DNA of 64,000 bases from Mediterraneibacter gnavus ATCC 29149 (GTDB lineage: Bacteria; Bacillota; Clostridia; Lachnospirales; Lachnospiraceae): contig NZ_CP043051.1 in NCBI RefSeq assembly GCF_008121495.1, positions 1,591,501 through 1,655,500 on the forward strand, written 5' to 3'. Each line of letters begins with the position of its first letter. Positions within the stretch are counted from its first letter, which is position 1. Shown one piece after another: positions 8,326-18,201 of this stretch. A model generated the notes under the pieces. It searched no databases, was not told the DNA's origin, and worked only from the letters and a program-made list of their open reading frames with translations. Made by a program: the position numbers and the translations under genes.

Positions 8326-10068
8326 ATGAGCCAAAAAGCAGAAAATCTTTTGAATCTTGCGTTGGACGCTACGAGTGAGGAGCGTGAAAAATCACTGGAG
8401 CTGGAGGTTGGGTATCAGCCTTTGGATCAGGAGTGGGATCTGATCATCAAATATTCGGGAAATCTGGAGGCGGTTCGTGAAATCGCCTCTTCTGTTACGG
8501 AATTATCGAATGAGTATGCAATTCTGACTGTGCCGGAATCCCGGATAGAGCAGTTGGCACAGATTCCGGAGATTGAATATATTGAGAAGCCGAAACGGCT
8601 GTTTTTTGAAGCGGCGAACGGAAAGAGAGTTTCCTGCATTCTTCCGGTACAAACAGCACCCCTGAAGCTGTTTGGGGCGGGCATTCTTACGGCAGTGATC
8701 GACAGTGGGATTGATTATTCTCATTCGGATTTTCGGAATCCGGATGGAACAACCCGAATTCGTGCATTGTGGGATCAGAGTATTTCGGGCAATCCGCCAG
8801 AGGGGTATTTTCTGGGAACGGAATATACACAGGAACAGATCAATGCAGCTTTGTCAGAGCAGGTAAAAGCCAGACAGGAGCAGATCGTACCAAGCCGGGA
8901 TATATCCGGGCATGGCACGTCTGTTGCAGGGGTTGCGGCAGGAAACGGAAGAGGCAGTGTGGGGGGTATTTATATGGGAGTGGCGCCCCAAAGTGAGCTT
9001 TTGATCGTGAAGCTGGGAAATCCGAGACAGGGAGGGTTTCCGCGAACAACAGAGCTGATGCAGGGGGTGGACTATGTATTGAGAAAGGCGTTGGAATATC
9101 GGATGCCGGTGGCGATCAATATCAGTTTTGGAAATACATACGGTTCCCATGAGGGAACATCGCTTCTGGAGCGGTATCTGGATGATATGTCGAATTACTG
9201 GAAAAGTGTGATCTGTGTTGGGAGCGGAAACGAGGGAACATCCGCAGGGCATACTTCCGGCATGTTAAAAGAGCGGGAAGAGCAAAGAGTAGAGTTGGGA
9301 GTGCAGCAGAGAGAACCTGCTCTGAATGTACAGCTCTGGAAATCTTATGTAGATGAGGTGGATATTTCGGTGATCGGGCCGTCAGGGGTTCGTGTAGGGC
9401 CAATTTCCGAAAGGCTCGGAACGCAGAGATTTCGAATCGGGGGAACAGAAATCCTGCTTTACTATGGCAAACCAAGTCCATATCAGACCAATCAGGAGAT
9501 TTATTTTGATTTCATCCCAACGGGTTCTTATATTGACAGTGGAGTCTGGCAGATTGTGTTGACTCCGAGAAAAGTTGTGACGGGAATTTATCAGATGTGG
9601 CTTCCGAGTCAGAGTGTTTTGAATCAGGGCACAGCTTTTTTAAACCCTGTGAGCAGTGATACACTTACCATTCCGTCAACTGCATCCAGAGTAGTAACAG
9701 TGGGAGCTTACGATGCAAGAAGTTTTTCCTATGCAGATTTTTCCGGACGCGGCGCACTGGAGAAGAATGCAGAGATGTGGGTGCAAAAGCCCGATCTTGC
9801 AGCACCGGGAGTGCGGGTAACGACAGCCAAGGCAGGAGGCGGTTACGGAGAATATTCAGGTACCTCATTTGCAGTGCCGTTTGTGACAGGAAGTGCGGCA
9901 TTGTTGATGGAGTGGGGAATTATCCGCGGGAATGATCCATATCTGTATGGGGAGAAGGTGAAAGCGTATCTGAGAAGAGGGGCAAGACATCTGCCGGGGT
10001 ATGAGCAGTGGCCGAATAATCAGCTGGGGTATGGGGTGCTGTGTGTGGAGGAGAGCCTGCCATTTTAA
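8326..10068 (+). CDS. S8 (subtilisin) family serine protease
   Basis: 580 residues. Catalytic triad in order: Asp126 (TAVIDSGIDYSH), His196 (SGHGTSVAG) and Ser514 (GTSFAVP). The long insert between His and Ser (about 260-450) and the N-terminal stretch with repeated EIEYIEKPKR-like strands resemble the Csp-type germination proteases and their relatives in clostridia and Lachnospiraceae. No signal peptide or wall anchor is seen. It starts directly after the rubrerythrin stop. Its final codons (GVLCVEESLPF) recur at 11588-11620 inside another gene, suggesting a lost tandem copy or an insertion at the 3' end. Function beyond proteolysis is unknown. Confidence 0.9.
   Translation: MSQKAENLLNLALDATSEEREKSLELEVGYQPLDQEWDLIIKYSGNLEAVREIASSVTELSNEYAILTVPESRIEQLAQIPEIEYIEKPKRLFFEAANGKRVSCILPVQTAPLKLFGAGILTAVIDSGIDYSHSDFRNPDGTTRIRALWDQSISGNPPEGYFLGTEYTQEQINAALSEQVKARQEQIVPSRDISGHGTSVAGVAAGNGRGSVGGIYMGVAPQSELLIVKLGNPRQGGFPRTTELMQGVDYVLRKALEYRMPVAINISFGNTYGSHEGTSLLERYLDDMSNYWKSVICVGSGNEGTSAGHTSGMLKEREEQRVELGVQQREPALNVQLWKSYVDEVDISVIGPSGVRVGPISERLGTQRFRIGGTEILLYYGKPSPYQTNQEIYFDFIPTGSYIDSGVWQIVLTPRKVVTGIYQMWLPSQSVLNQGTAFLNPVSSDTLTIPSTASRVVTVGAYDARSFSYADFSGRGALEKNAEMWVQKPDLAAPGVRVTTAKAGGGYGEYSGTSFAVPFVTGSAALLMEWGIIRGNDPYLYGEKVKAYLRRGARHLPGYEQWPNNQLGYGVLCVEESLPF
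10033..10063 (+). repeat. 3' protease tail repeat, copy 1
   Basis: Encodes GVLCVEESLP at the end of the S8 protease. Copy 2 at 11588-11618 matches closely, with 18 identical bases at its 3' part (TGGAGGAGAGCCTGCCAT) and a few differences upstream. Confidence 0.75.
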
Positions 10069-10135
10069 AAATGACATTGACATGTGTAAGGGAAAATGCA
10101 ATAATGTGTGTAATAAGAAATGCATTGGAGAAAAT

Positions 10136-10714
10136 ATGAGAGAGAATACATATATAAAAATTGAAACATTATATAGAAAATACAGAGGTTATGTAGAGAC
10201 AAAAAATCTTTTGGCAGAAGGATTTTCCAATCGTCAGATTTCCACTTTAGTAAATGAAGGTTATTTACAAAAGGTGTGCTATGGACATTATTGGCTTTCA
10301 GGTAAACAATGTAAGAAGCCGTTTGATTATAAATGTATCGAAGTGAGTCTAAGCAATCCTGATGCAGTTATTTGTATGAATAGTGCACTTTACTATCAGG
10401 GAGTATTGTCTGCTGAACCAGATTATTTATCTGTAGCTACAGAAAGAACAGATCGAAGTATGATGAAAATGGACTTTATGATACAAAGGCATTATTTTTC
10501 AAATAGAAATTTTAATATTGGAATAAGAAAACAAGAAACGGAGTTTGGAACATATAATATTTATGATATTGAACGTTCAGTTTGTGACTTGTATCGCTTA
10601 GAAGGAGAAACAGAAATAGAAGTAGGGATCGTAAAGAACATAAAGGAAAATAAATATTTGTATAATCGTTTATTAAAATATGCAGAAGTACTACAGATAA
10701 AACGAGGATTGTAA
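10136..10714 (+). CDS. AbiEi-like antitoxin / transcriptional regulator
   Basis: 192 residues from the ATG at 10136 behind TTGGAGAA; earlier in-frame ATGs overlap the protease tail and read Cys-rich junk. The N-terminus (TLYRKYRGYVETKNLLAEGFSNRQISTLVNEGYLQKVCYGHYWL) is the winged-helix of the AbiEi antitoxin family, followed by the usual strand-rich second domain (CMNSALYYQGVLSAEPDYLSVA, YDIERSVCDLYR). AbiEi proteins repress the abiE operon and neutralise the AbiEii nucleotidyltransferase. No AbiEii gene follows; a KilA-N gene lies 15 bp downstream instead. The AT content is higher than that of the flanking genes, suggesting transfer. Confidence 0.7.
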   Translation: MRENTYIKIETLYRKYRGYVETKNLLAEGFSNRQISTLVNEGYLQKVCYGHYWLSGKQCKKPFDYKCIEVSLSNPDAVICMNSALYYQGVLSAEPDYLSVATERTDRSMMKMDFMIQRHYFSNRNFNIGIRKQETEFGTYNIYDIERSVCDLYRLEGETEIEVGIVKNIKENKYLYNRLLKYAEVLQIKRGL

Positions 10715-10729
10715 GAGAGGATATGACGC

Positions 10730-11620
10730 ATGAAGAACAGAATTATAGATGTTCAAAATGTAAAAATTACTATTTCAAAAGAAGAATTAGATGATTATAT
10801 CTGCATTACAGATATTGCAAAGGCAAAGTCAAATTCTGCCAGAGCGGCAGATGTAGTGCGAAATTGGTTGAGAAATCGTGGAACATTAGAATATCTGTCT
10901 GTATGGGAACAAATATATAATCCGGAATTTAAAGTGTTCGAATCTGAACACTTTAAAAAGCAAGCGGGATTATTGACATTTACTCCCAGTGTTTCTGAAT
11001 GGATTAATAAAACAAACGCTATAGGATTATATGTAAAACGTGGAAAGTATGGAGGAACCTACGCCCATAAAGATCTTGCTTTTGAGTTTGCAGCTGCAAT
11101 TAGTCCGGTGTTTAAATTATATCTAATAAAAGAATTCCAACGCTTGAAGGAAGAAGAAAACAACTCGAGACAGATAGAATGGAATGCGAAACGTTTTCTC
11201 AGCAAAAGTAATTATTTGATTCAGACAGATGCAGTGAAGAATTATTTGCTTCCACAGATAAATTATAGGGAAAATCTACAATGGTTGGCATATGCAGAAG
11301 AAGCAGACATATTAAATGTGGCACTATTTGGATTTACAGCGAAAGCATGGAGAGAAGCTAATCCAGAATTAGCAAAAAAGAGTAATGTCAGAGATTTTGC
11401 AACTATTAATGAATTGACAGTACTTTCTAATCTGGAATCTCATAATGCACAGATGATTAAAGAAAGAAAAGGGAAAGAAGAACGATTTAAGAGTTTACAG
11501 GAAATTGCTGAATATCAATTAAATGTTTTGAATACAGCAGAGCAGATAAAAAGGATAGAAAGCTGTGACAATAACGTAACATCCTCGGGGGTATTGTGCG
11601 TGGAGGAGAGCCTGCCATGA
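10730..11620 (+). CDS. KilA-N domain protein with a protease-derived tail
   Basis: 296 residues. Residues 15-130 form a KilA-N domain: YICITDIAKAKSNSARAADVVRNWLRNRGTLEYLSVWE, then YGGTYAHKDLAFEFAAAISPVFKLYLIKEFQRLKEEE. This DNA-binding fold is common in phages and mobile elements. The second half (LQWLAYAEEADILNVALFGFTAKAWREANP) is shared by many bacterial KilA-N proteins of unknown role. The last ten residues (GVLCVEESLP) equal the protease tail upstream, so the natural C-terminus has probably been replaced by read-through into the repeat. It probably forms an operon with the AbiEi-like gene. Confidence 0.8.
   Translation: MKNRIIDVQNVKITISKEELDDYICITDIAKAKSNSARAADVVRNWLRNRGTLEYLSVWEQIYNPEFKVFESEHFKKQAGLLTFTPSVSEWINKTNAIGLYVKRGKYGGTYAHKDLAFEFAAAISPVFKLYLIKEFQRLKEEENNSRQIEWNAKRFLSKSNYLIQTDAVKNYLLPQINYRENLQWLAYAEEADILNVALFGFTAKAWREANPELAKKSNVRDFATINELTVLSNLESHNAQMIKERKGKEERFKSLQEIAEYQLNVLNTAEQIKRIESCDNNVTSSGVLCVEESLP
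11588..11618 (+). repeat. 3' protease tail repeat, copy 2
   Basis: Degenerate copy of 10033-10063 that now supplies the last codons of the KilA-N gene. It marks the right edge of the inserted or replaced 1.5-kb segment. Confidence 0.7.
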
Positions 11621-11713
11621 GAAATAATAGAGACTGTTGAAATATATAAATATATGTTATGCTGACAATAATAAAAGAAAAAAACTTGGAGTTCTTGAGA
11701 GGAGGAAAAGAAG

Positions 11714-13438
11714 ATGAACCTGAAATTGGATGAGCTGACAAAAGAAGAGTTACAGAAAATCATAGAAAAGATAGCGAAGCGGCTGTCGAAAGAGCAGTAT
11801 GAATATCTGCAGCATCTGATTACAGAATGTACAGAGAAAGAGAATACTGCCGATATTTCGCCTCAGAGTCTGATGGCCCAAGGATTTGTTGATGAAAAAA
11901 TGTTGCAGATTGAAGAATGGAAGCAGCAGATAGAGGACGGTAAATTATATTTGGATACAGAAGAATATGAGGACTACGGGGACGATTACTGGGATAGAGA
12001 ATGGATAATAGAGTACTATGATAATCAGCAGATTGGGGATAAGATCATGTTTATGATGCGATTTGCAAATGATTGTATCAATGACAGGCGTTATCAGGAA
12101 GCAAATTCTATTTATGAGTGGCTGTGGGAAATGGAAGTGGGTACGGATTATGAAGATGGGGAATTTGTGGATTTGGATACACTGGCGGAGAATGGTATTA
12201 TTGCCACAGATATGAAACAGCTGGCATTACAAACCTTATATGCGAATTATCAGGTGTTGAAAAAGGAAAAAAGGGCAGAGATGCTTTATCTGTATTTCAA
12301 TCATTCTGCTTTTAAAAACCTGCATATGGAAGAGATATTCCATGTTGGAAGGGAAGCGCTGAAGGATCAGAAACAATTCTGGGAGGATTGGATCGTTCTT
12401 CTGAAAAACAAACAGGGTGATATCGCAGGGCGGCTTTTAAAAGATGCAGTCTTGTATTCTCAGGGAATAGACGGACTTGTCCATATTGCAGATGAAAGTG
12501 CAGCAGTACACCCTTCGCTTTATCTTGCTGCTATGGATGTGTATGGCAAAGCACAGGATTATGAAAAGATAGAAAAAACAGGGGAAAAAGTTCTTGAGAA
12601 GGTTAACAGACAATTGAAGATCAGAGCAGAGATATGTTTGAAAGCCGCATATGCTTCATTCCGTCTTGGACATGAAGAAAAAATGATGAAGTTTTGCTGG
12701 GAGTGTTTCTGCTCAGAGTCAACAGAGAAAAATTTTCTGCGTCTGTTTGGGACAAAGGAAATGGCAGCGCAATATGGAATGCGTGGAAAAGAAGTGCTTA
12801 AAAACAGAATCAGGGGAAATTGTGAAAATGATATAAGGAATACAGAACTGCACCGGAATATCATAGATGGTTATAGTTATTATTTTCTTAGTTTTTATAT
12901 GGGGGATTTTATATCTGTGAAATCAGCATCTAAAAATCCGGCGGGTTCTCTGGGATGGAGTTCTTCTTTTATTCGCTATGGAATTCGGTTGTTTTTGCTC
13001 TATTTATATAGTAAATCTCTGCCCTCTAAAGCCGCGGGGAGTATTGCGAATTATGTTGGATTCCCAGATATGAAAGATGCTGATTGTGTAATGGGATTTG
13101 AGCAGGAAATAATAGAAGAGAGCCAGTTGCATAAGGTAAGTGTATTCTGGAATTATTTTCAGAGATGGAAAGCGTATTACCCGATCGAACAGGCAGAAAA
13201 GAAGAGTATTCTGTCTTGGGCGGAAAAAACGGTATATAGCAGAGCGGATGCAATCGTGTCAGGAAAGCATCGAAATCAATACGCAGAAGTTGCGGTTTTG
13301 CTGGCAATGGTAGGAGAAATCAAGGAAGATATGGGAACGGCGAGAGCCAGAGAAGAAATTTTTGCGGAGTATAAAAGAAAATATCCAAGACATTCTTCGT
13401 TTCAGAAAGAGATGAAATACTATTTTGATGTAAAGTGA
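11714..13438 (+). CDS. Unrecognised 574-residue helical protein
   Basis: I do not recognise this protein. It starts behind GAGAGGAGGAAAAG. The first 60 residues (LDELTKEELQKIIEKIAKRLSKEQYEYLQHLI) are amphipathic helix, followed by an acidic patch (EEYEDYGDDYWDREW). Most of the rest reads as antiparallel helices of TPR/SEL-like length, for example YQEANSIYEWLWEME, ALQTLYANYQVLKKEKRAEMLY and ICLKAAYASFRLGHEEKMMKFCWECF. No signal peptide, membrane segment or catalytic motif is evident. It may be a scaffold or a partner of the neighbouring accessory genes, but nothing in the sequence proves that. Confidence 0.6.
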   Translation: MNLKLDELTKEELQKIIEKIAKRLSKEQYEYLQHLITECTEKENTADISPQSLMAQGFVDEKMLQIEEWKQQIEDGKLYLDTEEYEDYGDDYWDREWIIEYYDNQQIGDKIMFMMRFANDCINDRRYQEANSIYEWLWEMEVGTDYEDGEFVDLDTLAENGIIATDMKQLALQTLYANYQVLKKEKRAEMLYLYFNHSAFKNLHMEEIFHVGREALKDQKQFWEDWIVLLKNKQGDIAGRLLKDAVLYSQGIDGLVHIADESAAVHPSLYLAAMDVYGKAQDYEKIEKTGEKVLEKVNRQLKIRAEICLKAAYASFRLGHEEKMMKFCWECFCSESTEKNFLRLFGTKEMAAQYGMRGKEVLKNRIRGNCENDIRNTELHRNIIDGYSYYFLSFYMGDFISVKSASKNPAGSLGWSSSFIRYGIRLFLLYLYSKSLPSKAAGSIANYVGFPDMKDADCVMGFEQEIIEESQLHKVSVFWNYFQRWKAYYPIEQAEKKSILSWAEKTVYSRADAIVSGKHRNQYAEVAVLLAMVGEIKEDMGTARAREEIFAEYKRKYPRHSSFQKEMKYYFDVK

Positions 13439-13499
13439 AGGTGTCGGGGAGTTTGTCTGGAAAGATATTTCATGAATTAAAAATGGAGAATAGAGTAAA

Positions 13500-13652
13500 A
13501 TGGGAATGCTTCAAAAAAAAGAAAACAAGGGACTGACATATTATGAGGTAATGCATGGAAACAGGAAAACTGGAAGAGTTGAAGAGATATCAGACAGGAG
13601 AAAAGCGGGGAGAGAAAATATATGGTTGACTGGAGAAAAATTCCTAAAATAG
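13500..13652 (+). pseudogene. Possible short gene remnant
   Basis: A 50-codon frame (MGMLQKKENKGLTYYEVMHG at its start) that reads like a real N-terminus but stops after 50 residues and overlaps the amidohydrolase start at 13622. No clear ribosome site and no family recognised. Confidence 0.25.
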
Positions 13653-14283
13653 ATGCACATATTCACTTGACTCCAAAGGATGTCATAGATGCTAATATAG
13701 ATTATGACGGAAGATTTATTGTGAATGGTTCTATAGATGATTATGAAAAAATAATGAAAACATATAATATTGAATGTGCTTTTATTATGCCATTTAATGA
13801 TCCATATATGCTTTCTATGGAACCAGCAGTGGAAGCAGTGAATAAGAATATGAAAAATATGCGAATGATCATAAAATTCTCATAGAACTCCATTCTTATC
13901 CAAGGGAGAAATTATTGGATGATGTATGTTCTCCTGCCAGGATTAGAAATGTAGTTGGAAAATATTCAAACCTTAGATTGTCAATTGCTCATTTGGGTGG
14001 ATTCCAATATGAAGAATTATATGGATTAAATGCATACTTTAATTTATCAGCGGTCTTACCTGATTTGGTGGATAGAATGGGCATAGAAAATACGAATATA
14101 GTTTTGCGTTCTTTAGGGGTTGAAAAGTTAGTATTCGCAACAGATTATCCCGATAGCAGAAGCATACGTGCAATAGAAATTTACGATACATATTGTGATA
14201 TTTTGGGACAAATGGATTTTACACAAGAAGAAGCTGAAAATATTTGTAAATATAATGCTTTAAGAATGTCAGGGTTGCAGTAA
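13622..14283 (+). pseudogene. Amidohydrolase-2 family protein, internally deleted
   Basis: The first part (13622-13885) begins VDWRKIPKIDAHIHLTPKD, with the metal-binding HIH motif of TIM-barrel amidohydrolases, and then stops. The second part continues in another frame from about 13864 (NDHKILIELHSYPREKLLDD) through RIRNVVGKYSNLRLSIAHLGG to KLVFATDYPDSRS and the C-terminal ENICKYNALRMSG, which are the His and Asp ligand regions. The join near 13862 changes frame and skips the residues that normally link these blocks, so both a frameshift and a deletion are present. The product is almost certainly inactive. Confidence 0.75.
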
Positions 14284-14297
14284 GCAGATATGAAGAA

Positions 14298-14321
14298 GGG
14301 ACTGCCTATTCCGACAGTCCC
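14298..14321 (-). terminator. Weak terminator after the V/A-ATPase operon
   Basis: GGGACTG/CAGTCCC stem just past the end of the subunit D gene. The T-run on the minus strand is poor, so termination may be partial. Confidence 0.4.
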
Positions 14322-14334
14322 CCTGTTTCAAGTA

Positions 14335-14964
14335 TCATCCTCCCGATTTTTTCTGTTTCATTCTCTTAATGACTTTCAGTCGTGTGAATTCTTCCCGTTC
14401 TTTTTCTTCCAGTGCATTGGTGATATTGTAAACCAGTTCCGTATACATTGGAATGGTGATATTTTGCAGCGCATTTGCCCGCTTCTGTGTCTTTTTAATG
14501 TTAGTGGCAAGGCGATATGCTGCGTTTTCCACCATGGAAAGTTTTACCGTCAGATCTTTTACTTTTCGGAATGCATCTGCAGCCAGGTCTACGCTCTCGC
14601 GGGTTGTACTGAAAGCGTAGGTCGGCGCAGGCACGGAAGGGGTGTATTTTACGTGGGGAATCTCGGTTCCCATAATACTTCTGGTCTGAATGGTGATGGA
14701 GTTTTCAATCGGAACGGTATAGGCAATCTGAGAGACCATGTTGATACCATGCTCGATATTGGCACGCTGCAGGCACTGATACGCATAGGTAAAGGTGCTG
14801 TCGATCTCATCCTGGATATCTCGTGCCTCATCGATCAGGTCCATCAGTTCCCGGATCAGAATGTTTCGTTTTTTGTCCATCAGTTCATAGCCTTGTTTTG
14901 CAAGGGTGAGGGAATTTTTGGCAAGCATGAGATTCCCTTTGGTAGGAAATGTACGCGGATCCAT
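14335..14964 (-). CDS. ntpD: V/A-type ATPase subunit D (central stalk)
   Basis: 209 residues, nearly all helical, which is typical of the D subunit that forms the rotor shaft inside the A3B3 head. Characteristic pieces are PTKGNLMLAKNSLTLAKQGYELMDKKRNILIRELM at the N-terminus and the C-terminal AYRLATNIKKTQKRANALQNITIP. Last gene of a nine-gene minus-strand operon, 12 bp after subunit B, with GGAGG at its start. Confidence 0.95.
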   Translation of the reverse strand: MDPRTFPTKGNLMLAKNSLTLAKQGYELMDKKRNILIRELMDLIDEARDIQDEIDSTFTYAYQCLQRANIEHGINMVSQIAYTVPIENSITIQTRSIMGTEIPHVKYTPSVPAPTYAFSTTRESVDLAADAFRKVKDLTVKLSMVENAAYRLATNIKKTQKRANALQNITIPMYTELVYNITNALEEKEREEFTRLKVIKRMKQKKSGG

Positions 14965-14976
14965 AGAATCCCTCCT

Positions 14977-16410
14977 TTAGTTCTGATTTGCGATGGAGCC
15001 CGGACTGGATGTGGCAGTCGTGGTGTCATCGTAAATTGTTGGATGATAGTATTTATCCAGAATCTTCGTATCCACACGGTCCAGCTCTTCTTTTGGAAGA
15101 CGGCCCAGAAGTTCCCATCCGAGATTCAGGGTTTCTTCCATGGTGCGGTTTTCTTCCGGACCCTGCCCGATATATTTCTCTTCAAATTCTTTTCCGAATG
15201 CCAGATACTGTTTGTCAATCGGGGAGAGTTCATCTTCTCCGATAACAGAAGCCAGGTTTCTTGCATCGCCTACTTTGGCGTAAGCAGAGAATAACTGGTT
15301 TGCCAGATCCTGATGATCCTCTCTTGTGTATCCGGCTCCGATTCCGTCCTTCATCAGACGGGAAAGGGACGGCAGGATACTGATCGGCGGATAGATGGAC
15401 TGTCCGTTTAAGGTGCGGTCCAGAACAATCTGTCCTTCGGTAATGTATCCGGTCAGGTCAGGAATCGGGTGTGTGATATCATCGTTTGGCATGGTCAGGA
15501 TCGGAAGCTGCGTCACGGAGCCGTTGACACCCTGTACGATACCGGCTCTTTCATAAAGTGCAGCAAGTTCACTGTACAAATATCCCGGGAATCCTTTTCG
15601 ACTTGGAATTTCTCCCTTAGAAGAGGAAACCTCACGCATGGCTTCAGCGAAAGAAGTCATATCAGTCAGGATAACCAGAATGTGCATATTTTGTTCAAAT
15701 GCCAGATATTCTGCCACGGTCAGTGCAACCTTCGGCGTAATCAGACGTTCCACGACAGGATCGTTTGCGAGGTTCAGAAACATGGCAACGTGGTCGGCAA
15801 CGCCGCTTTCTTCAAAAGTTCTGCGGAAGAAGTCGGCAACATCATGTTTGACACCCATGGCGGCAAATACAATGGCAAATTCTTCATCGGAATCATCTCC
15901 GAGAGACGCCTGCTTTACGATCTGGGCTGCCAGCTGGTCATGAGGAAGTCCGTTTCCGGAGAAGATCGGCAGCTTTTGACCGCGGATCAGGGTGGTCAGT
16001 CCGTCGATTGCAGAAATTCCGGTTCGGATATAGTTTCGCGGGTATTCCCGCATGACCGGGTTGAGCGGCAGGCCGTTGACATCTCGTTTCAGCTTGGAAA
16101 CAATGGGACCCAGATCGTCAATGGGTTCTCCGATTCCGTTGAATGTACGACCCAGCATATCCGGGGAAAGTGCGATTTCCATCGGATGTCCGGTCAGTCG
16201 TGTGTGTGTATTTTTCAAAGACATGTTCTCAGAGCCTTCAAAGACCTGAATCACAGCTTTGTCTTCATATAGTTCGATAATTCGTCCAATCTTGCGTTCG
16301 GATCCACCTATGACAAACTCTACGATTTCGTCAAAGAAAGCTCCCTGTACGCCCTCCAGAGCGATCAGAGGGCCGTTAATGCTGCTGAGTCCTAAATATT
16401 CGATTGACAT
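14977..16410 (-). CDS. ntpB: V/A-type ATPase subunit B
   Basis: 477 residues from the ATG at 16410 ([10 protein letters not shown]), which sits 10 bases after AGGAGG; a TTG two codons upstream is too close. Non-catalytic nucleotide-binding subunit of the head. Visible family motifs include the N-terminal beta-barrel ([20 protein letters not shown]), [33 protein letters not shown] (degenerate P-loop region) and [22 protein letters not shown]. Forms the alternating A3B3 ring with subunit A. Confidence 0.97.
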   Translation of the reverse strand: MSIEYLGLSSINGPLIALEGVQGAFFDEIVEFVIGGSERKIGRIIELYEDKAVIQVFEGSENMSLKNTHTRLTGHPMEIALSPDMLGRTFNGIGEPIDDLGPIVSKLKRDVNGLPLNPVMREYPRNYIRTGISAIDGLTTLIRGQKLPIFSGNGLPHDQLAAQIVKQASLGDDSDEEFAIVFAAMGVKHDVADFFRRTFEESGVADHVAMFLNLANDPVVERLITPKVALTVAEYLAFEQNMHILVILTDMTSFAEAMREVSSSKGEIPSRKGFPGYLYSELAALYERAGIVQGVNGSVTQLPILTMPNDDITHPIPDLTGYITEGQIVLDRTLNGQSIYPPISILPSLSRLMKDGIGAGYTREDHQDLANQLFSAYAKVGDARNLASVIGEDELSPIDKQYLAFGKEFEEKYIGQGPEENRTMEETLNLGWELLGRLPKEELDRVDTKILDKYYHPTIYDDTTTATSSPGSIANQN

Positions 16411-16425
16411 GAGCAAAATCCCTCC

Positions 16426-18201
16426 TTATGCGTTCTTTTCCAGTACATGCTGGTAAAATGCGTCAATGTCTCGGTGATACTGGGCAAACAATTCCAGCCG
16501 GTCGTTCGGTACATCATATTTGATGGCGATGACGCGGTCGAAAATATTTTCCGATTTGAGGACGGACATGGGGTGTCCCATCGTTACCAGTGCGCGTGCC
16601 TGTTTGTAAAGATATAAAATCGTATCCATCATTTTGAACTGCTTTTCCATGGATACGCAGGTATCATCCTTGTGGAATGCGTTCTGCTGAAGGAATCCCA
16701 GACGGATGACTCTGGCGATTTCCAGGATCAGTTTCTGATCGTCCGGCAGCACATCGCTTCCGATCAGTTTGACGATTTCCAGAAGGCTGCTCTCCTGATT
16801 CAGCAGCGCCATGAGGCGGTTTCGATAGTCCACGAATTTCGGCGATACATTGTCCTGATACCAGGGCGAGAGGTCATTTAGATACTCACTGTAGCTGGTA
16901 AGCCAGTGGATGGCAGGGAAATGTCTTGCATAGGCAAGGCTTTTGTCCAGTCCCCAGAAACAACGCACGAATCGTTTGGTGTTTTGTGTGACCGGCTCGG
17001 AGAAATCACCGCCCTGTGGAGAGACCGCTCCGATGATGGTGACAGATCCGTCAGTCCCGTTTAAATTGTGCATCATGCCGGCGCGCTCGTAAAATCCGGA
17101 CAGCCGGGATGCAAGATAAGCCGGGAAACCTTCCTCTGCCGGCATCTCCTCCAGACGGCCGGACAACTCACGCAGAGCTTCTGCCCAGCGGGAGGTGGAG
17201 TCCGCCATGATCGCTACATCATATCCCATATCCCGGTAGTATTCTGCCAGTGTCAGACCGGTGTAGATGCTGGCTTCACGGGCAGCAACCGGCATGTTGG
17301 AAGTATTAGCGATCAGTGTAGTGCGGTCCATCAGAGGATTTCCGGTCTTTGGGTCGATCAGTTCTCCAAATTCCTCCAGAACCTGTGTCATCTCGTTTCC
17401 ACGTTCTCCGCATCCGATATAGATAATGATATCAGCGTCAGACCACTTGGCAATCTGATGCTGTGTCATGGTCTTTCCGGTTCCGAATCCGCCGGGAATG
17501 GCGGCAGTTCCGCCTTTGGCGATTGGGAACATGGTATCAATGATACGCTGTCCGGTGACAAGTGGGATTGAAGCCGGAAAACGATGGCTTGTCGGGCGGG
17601 CAGTACGGATTGGCCAGCGCTGTGCCATTGGAAGCTGTTTTTGATCTCCGCTGGAAAGTTCCAGTGTGATCAAAGGCTCTTCAATTGTGTACGCTCCGTC
17701 CTCCACGATTTGAATCACGGTTCCCTCCAGATCAGGCGGTACCATACATTTATGCGTGATCGCGTGAGTTTCGGGTACTTCTGCGAAAATATCTCCGCCG
17801 TGGAGATAGTCTCCCACAGAAACGGTGATGTGGGCGGCCCATTTTTTCTCTTTATCCAGAGAGTCAACGGAAACACCGCGGGTGATAAACGCTCCCCCGG
17901 ATTCTGCGATCCGCTCCAGAGGGCGTTCGATTCCGTCAAAAATGTTGTTTAAAATTCCGGGCGCCAGTGTTACAGACACCGGATTTCCCGTTGCAATGAC
18001 TTCTTCGCCGGGGCGAAGTCCGGTTGTTTCTTCGTAGACCTGAATGGTGGTCATGTCTTTATCCAGTGCAATGACCTCGCCGACCAGCTTTTCCCGTCCT
18101 ACATATACCATTTCAGACATACAAAATCCGGTATTGCCTTTCAAATAGATGACAGGCCCGTTGATTCCATAAATTCTTCCAGTCTTAAACAATGCTGTCA
18201 C
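16426..18201 (-). CDS. ntpA: V/A-type ATPase catalytic subunit A
   Basis: 591 residues. Walker A GGFGTGKT at 237-244, an [12 protein letters not shown] segment that follows the P-loop, and the long non-homologous insert (about 110-190: [31 protein letters not shown]) that separates V/A-type A subunits from F-type beta. Hydrolyses or makes ATP in the head, coupled to Na+ or H+ movement by I and K. Its start overlaps the end of subunit E by 17 bases, implying translational coupling. Confidence 0.97.
   Translation of the reverse strand: MTALFKTGRIYGINGPVIYLKGNTGFCMSEMVYVGREKLVGEVIALDKDMTTIQVYEETTGLRPGEEVIATGNPVSVTLAPGILNNIFDGIERPLERIAESGGAFITRGVSVDSLDKEKKWAAHITVSVGDYLHGGDIFAEVPETHAITHKCMVPPDLEGTVIQIVEDGAYTIEEPLITLELSSGDQKQLPMAQRWPIRTARPTSHRFPASIPLVTGQRIIDTMFPIAKGGTAAIPGGFGTGKTMTQHQIAKWSDADIIIYIGCGERGNEMTQVLEEFGELIDPKTGNPLMDRTTLIANTSNMPVAAREASIYTGLTLAEYYRDMGYDVAIMADSTSRWAEALRELSGRLEEMPAEEGFPAYLASRLSGFYERAGMMHNLNGTDGSVTIIGAVSPQGGDFSEPVTQNTKRFVRCFWGLDKSLAYARHFPAIHWLTSYSEYLNDLSPWYQDNVSPKFVDYRNRLMALLNQESSLLEIVKLIGSDVLPDDQKLILEIARVIRLGFLQQNAFHKDDTCVSMEKQFKMMDTILYLYKQARALVTMGHPMSVLKSENIFDRVIAIKYDVPNDRLELFAQYHRDIDAFYQHVLEKNA

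Noticed and set aside
14290..15294. 334-codon open frame on the plus strand
   Set aside because: It lies antisense to V/A-ATPase subunits D and B, which are certain genes, and its Cys/Phe-rich product has no family character.
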